A stretch of DNA of 9,712 bases from Verrucomicrobiota bacterium. Its GTDB lineage: Bacteria; Verrucomicrobiota; Verrucomicrobiia; Verrucomicrobiales; Akkermansiaceae. The DNA is taken from positions 1-9,712 of the forward strand of contig VFJU01000115.1 of NCBI GenBank assembly GCA_009885905.1, written 5' to 3'. A program made the translations under genes and the position numbers. The notes under the pieces were generated by a model. That model worked only from the letters and a program-made list of their open reading frames with translations. It did not search any database and was not told where the DNA came from. Position 1 is the stretch's first letter, and the number at the start of each line of letters is the position of its first letter. Positions 7,331 through 9,712 of the stretch are shown in pieces.

Positions 7331-8482
7331 TCAACGGCGCACGGTTGAGATAGGGATTTCGATGAGTTTTTTAAATTCCTCATTCGCGGCAGTCACCGAT
7401 GAAGCCTCGCGAACCTCGATGGACCAAGCCTGAGTCTGGCCGGTGCGATAGGCTGCGTGCATTCCAACGTCATCAAATCCAGCGGTAGAAGCAACCTGAA
7501 GCAATACACCTGGTAGAATGGCTCGGGTCACAGAATCCCCAATCACCATGCCATTTTCATCACGGAAAAAGACCCGAACGGCCGCGGGTTTTCCTTTTGA
7601 TAACAGGTCGACAACTGGAACGAGAACGGTGCCGCGACGAAAGGTCTCCATCTTCGCACCACTGGTGATCGGCTCACGCCAGAACGTATCGGCGGAGAGA
7701 ATTTCGATTTGATTTCCCTTGATGGGAAAATCGCTGCTGCGAGTCAGCTTGGATTCTGCCGCTAAACCGAGGACGACCTTGACCCCCACAAACCCGCCGC
7801 AGATGACCAAGATTATCAACAAACTCCACAGGCCTAACCGTTCGATCTTCGATAACTTTAAGTTCGGCACCAATGAGACGGGAACTGCCCCCTCGCGCAT
7901 GACCGGCGAGAACTCATCATTTTCGTTAGAGAGTTTACTCTGACTCTTATCCACTGGTGCGGATTCTTCTACAACTTGAGGGGCCGACTCTATCGCCACG
8001 GCAGCTGTTTCTGTCACAGGCACCTCAACCGCTACCGGCGCCTGTGACGCGCTTGGCACGGCTTCCGTCGGTGACTTTGTGGTCCCCAGGGCAACCATTG
8101 GATCAACCAGTGGATTATCGGTTGGATCATTCCAGTTTTCGACAGAGTCCAAACTAGCTTTGCACACCGGCGCACTCAGCCTCACGTCGCGCGCGAGCTT
8201 CGGTCTCACGCTTCCCGTGTTCACCCGTATGTTGCCCGAGTTTTCTCCCGTCTTAAAAATTGGCCGGCTTGCCTCAGTCTCGAGTTTTCTGCCCGGATCG
8301 CGGGGAATTGGAATCGACTCCGGTCGCGGCGGGCCTTTTTTAACAACCGCCTCGGGTGAATCAAGATCGTCAAAGGCCCACAAATCCATCTCACTGCCAT
8401 CCTTGACGAAGTCCCCTAAATTCGGGCGGCTTCTTGGCGGAAGCGATGGACTCTGCGACGATGGTGGTGGCTCCGGTGTCAT
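7331..8482 (-). CDS. Unrecognised single-pass membrane protein with disordered cytoplasmic region
   Basis: I do not recognise this 383-residue protein. Residues 1-20 are Pro/Ser-rich; LGDFVKDGSEMDLWAFDDLD (22-41) is an acidic, aromatic stretch that looks like a short binding motif; 42-205 is low-complexity, rich in Pro, Ala, Val, Glu and probably disordered. One hydrophobic helix lies at about 217-241, preceded by Lys209, Lys212 and Arg215, so the positive-inside rule puts the long N-terminal part in the cytoplasm and the C-terminal 140 residues outside. That outer domain looks mostly beta-strand, with FRRGTVLVPVVDLLSKGKPAAV-type alternation around 281-302 and GFDDVGMHAAYRTG (335-348). It lies 11 bases upstream of hemQ on the same strand and is probably co-transcribed with it. 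No catalytic motif is visible. The ATG at 8482 has no Shine-Dalgarno site. Confidence 0.8.
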   Translation of the reverse strand: MTPEPPPSSQSPSLPPRSRPNLGDFVKDGSEMDLWAFDDLDSPEAVVKKGPPRPESIPIPRDPGRKLETEASRPIFKTGENSGNIRVNTGSVRPKLARDVRLSAPVCKASLDSVENWNDPTDNPLVDPMVALGTTKSPTEAVPSASQAPVAVEVPVTETAAVAIESAPQVVEESAPVDKSQSKLSNENDEFSPVMREGAVPVSLVPNLKLSKIERLGLWSLLIILVICGGFVGVKVVLGLAAESKLTRSSDFPIKGNQIEILSADTFWREPITSGAKMETFRRGTVLVPVVDLLSKGKPAAVRVFFRDENGMVIGDSVTRAILPGVLLQVASTAGFDDVGMHAAYRTGQTQAWSIEVREASSVTAANEEFKKLIEIPISTVRR

Positions 8483-8531
8483 GGTGGCGGTAAAGTCGTA
8501 AAGATGCGGATCAATCGCGAATTTGACCAGT

Positions 8532-8562
8532 TTTATTGCCGATTAAGAGTTTAGTGGGTCAA
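8532..8562 (-). promoter_or_regulatory. Possible promoter of the membrane protein-hemQ operon
   Basis: On the minus strand TTGACC (8562-8557) and AATAAA (8537-8532) could serve as -35 and -10 boxes, but the spacer is 19 bases and the -10 is weak. The position, about 50 bases before the ATG at 8482, is sensible. A mirror copy of the same -35-like word lies on the plus strand at 8523-8528. Confidence 0.25.
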
Positions 8563-8667
8563 AGCACACTTGCTTCCAATTCTCAAACGCCGAAGGGCAT
8601 CTTTACTGTTCACAGAAATGGATCATAAATCAACCCCCGCAGCGGCGCAAATTGAAACCTCGTCTAT

Positions 8668-8695
8668 TTGAAAGCAATGACCGAGCATACAGAAT
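8668..8695 (+). promoter_or_regulatory. Possible promoter of the ferredoxin-DUF721-HAD operon
   Basis: TTGAAA (8668-8673, five of six bases of the -35 consensus), a 16-base spacer and CAGAAT (8690-8695, four of six of the -10) lie about 75 bases before the ferredoxin ATG. This is the best sigma-70-like pair I found in the 288-base gap 8483-8770, but such a match is expected by chance fairly often. The gap holds no gene I can support. Confidence 0.25.
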
Positions 8696-8770
8696 TCGGA
8701 TTTAGCAAATTTCCAGTTGCATCCGGAGGCTGGCAGAGGCATCCAAGGGGAGTTCACTTCTCTACTTACT

Positions 8771-9007
8771 ATGGCCGATCGCGAAGACAAAAATGTGGAA
8801 AACATCACCGGCAAGTTCTACGTCGATAGCCAATGTATCGATTGCGATCTCTGTCGCGAAACCGCACCAAACAATTTCACCCGTGCCGAGGATGAAGGGT
8901 ACTCCTACGTCTTCAAACAACCTATCAATGCCGAAGAACTCGCTCAGTCGAGAGAGGCGATGGAAGGTTGCCCGGTTGAAGCGATCGGTGATGACGGCGA
9001 CGCCTAG
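8771..9007 (+). CDS. Single-cluster [4Fe-4S] ferredoxin
   Basis: A 78-residue acidic electron carrier of the cytoplasm. Three cysteines in CIDCDLC (22, 25, 28) and a distant Cys67 followed by Pro (GCPVEAIG, 66-73) give the four ligands of one [4Fe-4S] cluster; no second cluster motif exists, unlike the 2[4Fe-4S] clostridial ferredoxins. The segment YVDSQCIDCDLCRETAPNNF (17-36) and DEGYSYVFKQP (41-51) match the small ferredoxins common in Verrucomicrobiota and Bacteroidota. ATG 8771 is chosen because the upstream extension would need TTG 8717 and adds nothing family-like. GGGGAG (8747-8752) is 18 bases before the ATG, too far for a strong ribosome site. It is the first gene of a tight plus-strand group with the DUF721 gene. 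Redox partners cannot be named. Confidence 0.92.
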   Translation: MADREDKNVENITGKFYVDSQCIDCDLCRETAPNNFTRAEDEGYSYVFKQPINAEELAQSREAMEGCPVEAIGDDGDA

Positions 9008-9020
9008 GCGGCACAAGGTC

Positions 9021-9392
9021 ATGAAAAAGCCACCGCTTGCACGCAGAATCCGTGAGGAAATCCTGCGTGAATGGCGGGGTATCGAAGAGCCGCCCGACCT
9101 CAATGCAGGCATTCACCTGGCAGAGAAATTTGTCACAGCCATTCTCCGCGCCGCCGGTGCGGAAGACGGCCTACATGAGGACCAAGTCCGTGAGACCTGG
9201 AAAGACCTTGCTGGCGAATTCATCGCCCGCCACACCGAGCCTCTCTCCGTCAAGGGCGGCGTAATGATTCTCCGAGTGACCCAACCCGCCTTGCGCTTTC
9301 AATTAGAGCAGATGAAGCCAATGCTCCTCACGCGAATCCGCAACCAACTCGGTGAAGATCGTATTAAGTCTATCAAGTTTCAACTCGGTTAG
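9021..9392 (+). CDS. DUF721 (DciA-like) protein
   Basis: A 123-residue basic protein. After an N-terminal helical lead (RREEILREWRGIEEPP region, about 9-25) comes the DUF721 core: Trp60 in VRETWKDLAGEFIARHTEP (56-74), LSVKGGVMILRVTQPALRFQL (75-95), then LLTRIRNQLGEDRIKSIKFQLG to the end. This W-x-x-h-h-G, HTxP, GxLxVxV, L-x-x-h-x-x-IKFxhG layout is typical of the family. Members studied as DciA bind the replicative helicase DnaB and assist its loading, and carry a KH-like fold; I infer, but cannot show, the same role here. ATG 9021 lies 13 bases after the ferredoxin stop, with GGCGG eight bases before it as a weak ribosome site. An in-frame ATG at 8991 would overlap the ferredoxin end by 17 bases and is possible. 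The HAD gene follows after six bases. Confidence 0.85.
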   Translation: MKKPPLARRIREEILREWRGIEEPPDLNAGIHLAEKFVTAILRAAGAEDGLHEDQVRETWKDLAGEFIARHTEPLSVKGGVMILRVTQPALRFQLEQMKPMLLTRIRNQLGEDRIKSIKFQLG

Positions 9393-9398
9393 AATCGT

Positions 9399-9712
9399 AT
9401 GTTTCGCAACCTTATTTTCGACTGGTCTGGGACCTTGGTAGATGACCTAGGCCCAGTCATTGAGGCGACCAATACCGTACTCGCAAATTATCAAATCGCC
9501 GCACTGGATCGCGAGGGATTCCGTCGGGCTTTCCGCTTACCGTATCCAGAGTTTTACGCCGAAATTTTACCGGGTATCCCTCTCGAAGAGCTTGAGGCAC
9601 AATTCCGGCCAGCCTTCGATGCCGCCGTCACTCCAGTCACCATCCTTCCTCATGCACGTGAAAAATTGGAATGGTGCTCCTCACTTGGAATTCGTGCTTT
9701 TGTCCTTACCTC
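9399..9712 (+). CDS. HAD-superfamily hydrolase, N-terminal part (cut by window edge)
   Basis: An open frame from ATG 9399 runs to the window edge, giving 104 complete codons. It opens MFRNLIFDWSGTLVDD, which is HAD motif I with the nucleophile Asp8. The usual second Asp (DxDGT) is Ser10, so the normal general acid/base is missing; phosphonoacetaldehyde hydrolases likewise lack it (DxAGT). The region about 20-80 is helical and fits a C1-type cap, with PEFYAEILPG and LEELEAQFRPAFD. The end, LGIRAFVLT, is the strand leading to HAD motif II (hydrophobic strand ending in Ser/Thr). Most HAD proteins are phosphatases or phosphomutases; the substrate cannot be told from this part. It follows the DUF721 stop by six bases and is probably in the same operon. 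Confidence 0.88.
   Translation, partial: MFRNLIFDWSGTLVDDLGPVIEATNTVLANYQIAALDREGFRRAFRLPYPEFYAEILPGIPLEELEAQFRPAFDAAVTPVTILPHAREKLEWCSSLGIRAFVLT

Noticed and set aside
8079..8501. Plus-strand open frame of 140 codons opposite the membrane protein
   Set aside because: Antisense to the low-complexity part of the membrane-protein gene; biased composition explains the long frame.
8607..8620. TGTTC followed by ACAG and AAATG as a second LexA box
   Set aside because: Only the left arm matches; the right arm is not GAACA.
8793..9020. Upstream extension of the DUF721 frame through the ferredoxin gene
   Set aside because: The extension overlaps most of the ferredoxin in another frame and gives Ser/Arg-rich sequence unlike the family; the core fits ATG 9021 or at most ATG 8991.

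Overview
The window most likely comes from a member of the Verrucomicrobiota, probably a Verrucomicrobiales-type genome of moderate GC. This rests on several things together: a PVC-style coproheme decarboxylase with a long internal insertion, a small single-cluster ferredoxin next to a DUF721 gene, weak or absent Shine-Dalgarno sites at most starts, and a perfect match to the LexA operator that I recall being described for Verrucomicrobia. The assignment is inference from gene content. I could not run a database search.

Layout. At the left edge (1-379, minus) is the N-terminal part of an RsmC/RlmG-like methyltransferase that starts with GTG. After about 230 bp, a 915-residue cytoplasmic hybrid-sensor histidine kinase (PAS-PAS-GAF-PAS-HisKA-HATPase) runs on the plus strand to 3359 and ends at a good intrinsic terminator (3369-3406). 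It has no response regulator beside it.

The most interesting part is 3573-6471. A 161-residue protein on the minus strand looks like a bacterial member of the Whirly single-stranded-nucleic-acid-binding family. It is transcribed divergently from priA, the replication-restart helicase. Between them lies a perfect palindrome, TGTTC-AAAA-GAACA (4125-4138), which fits a verrucomicrobial SOS (LexA) box. Together these suggest a DNA-damage-controlled ssDNA-binding/replication-restart module.

The next two genes lie on the minus strand, with their 3' side toward priA: a single-pass membrane protein with a long disordered cytoplasmic part (7331-8482), then hemQ/chdC (6492-7319), the last enzyme of coproporphyrin-dependent heme synthesis. 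The two are close enough to be co-transcribed and possibly translationally coupled.

At the right edge, on the plus strand, a compact apparent operon carries a [4Fe-4S] ferredoxin (8771-9007), a DUF721/DciA-like protein (9021-9392) and the start of a HAD-family hydrolase (9399 to the window edge) whose first motif is DxSGT instead of DxDGT. No mobile elements, tRNA, rRNA or CRISPR arrays were seen. No gap between genes exceeds 300 bp.
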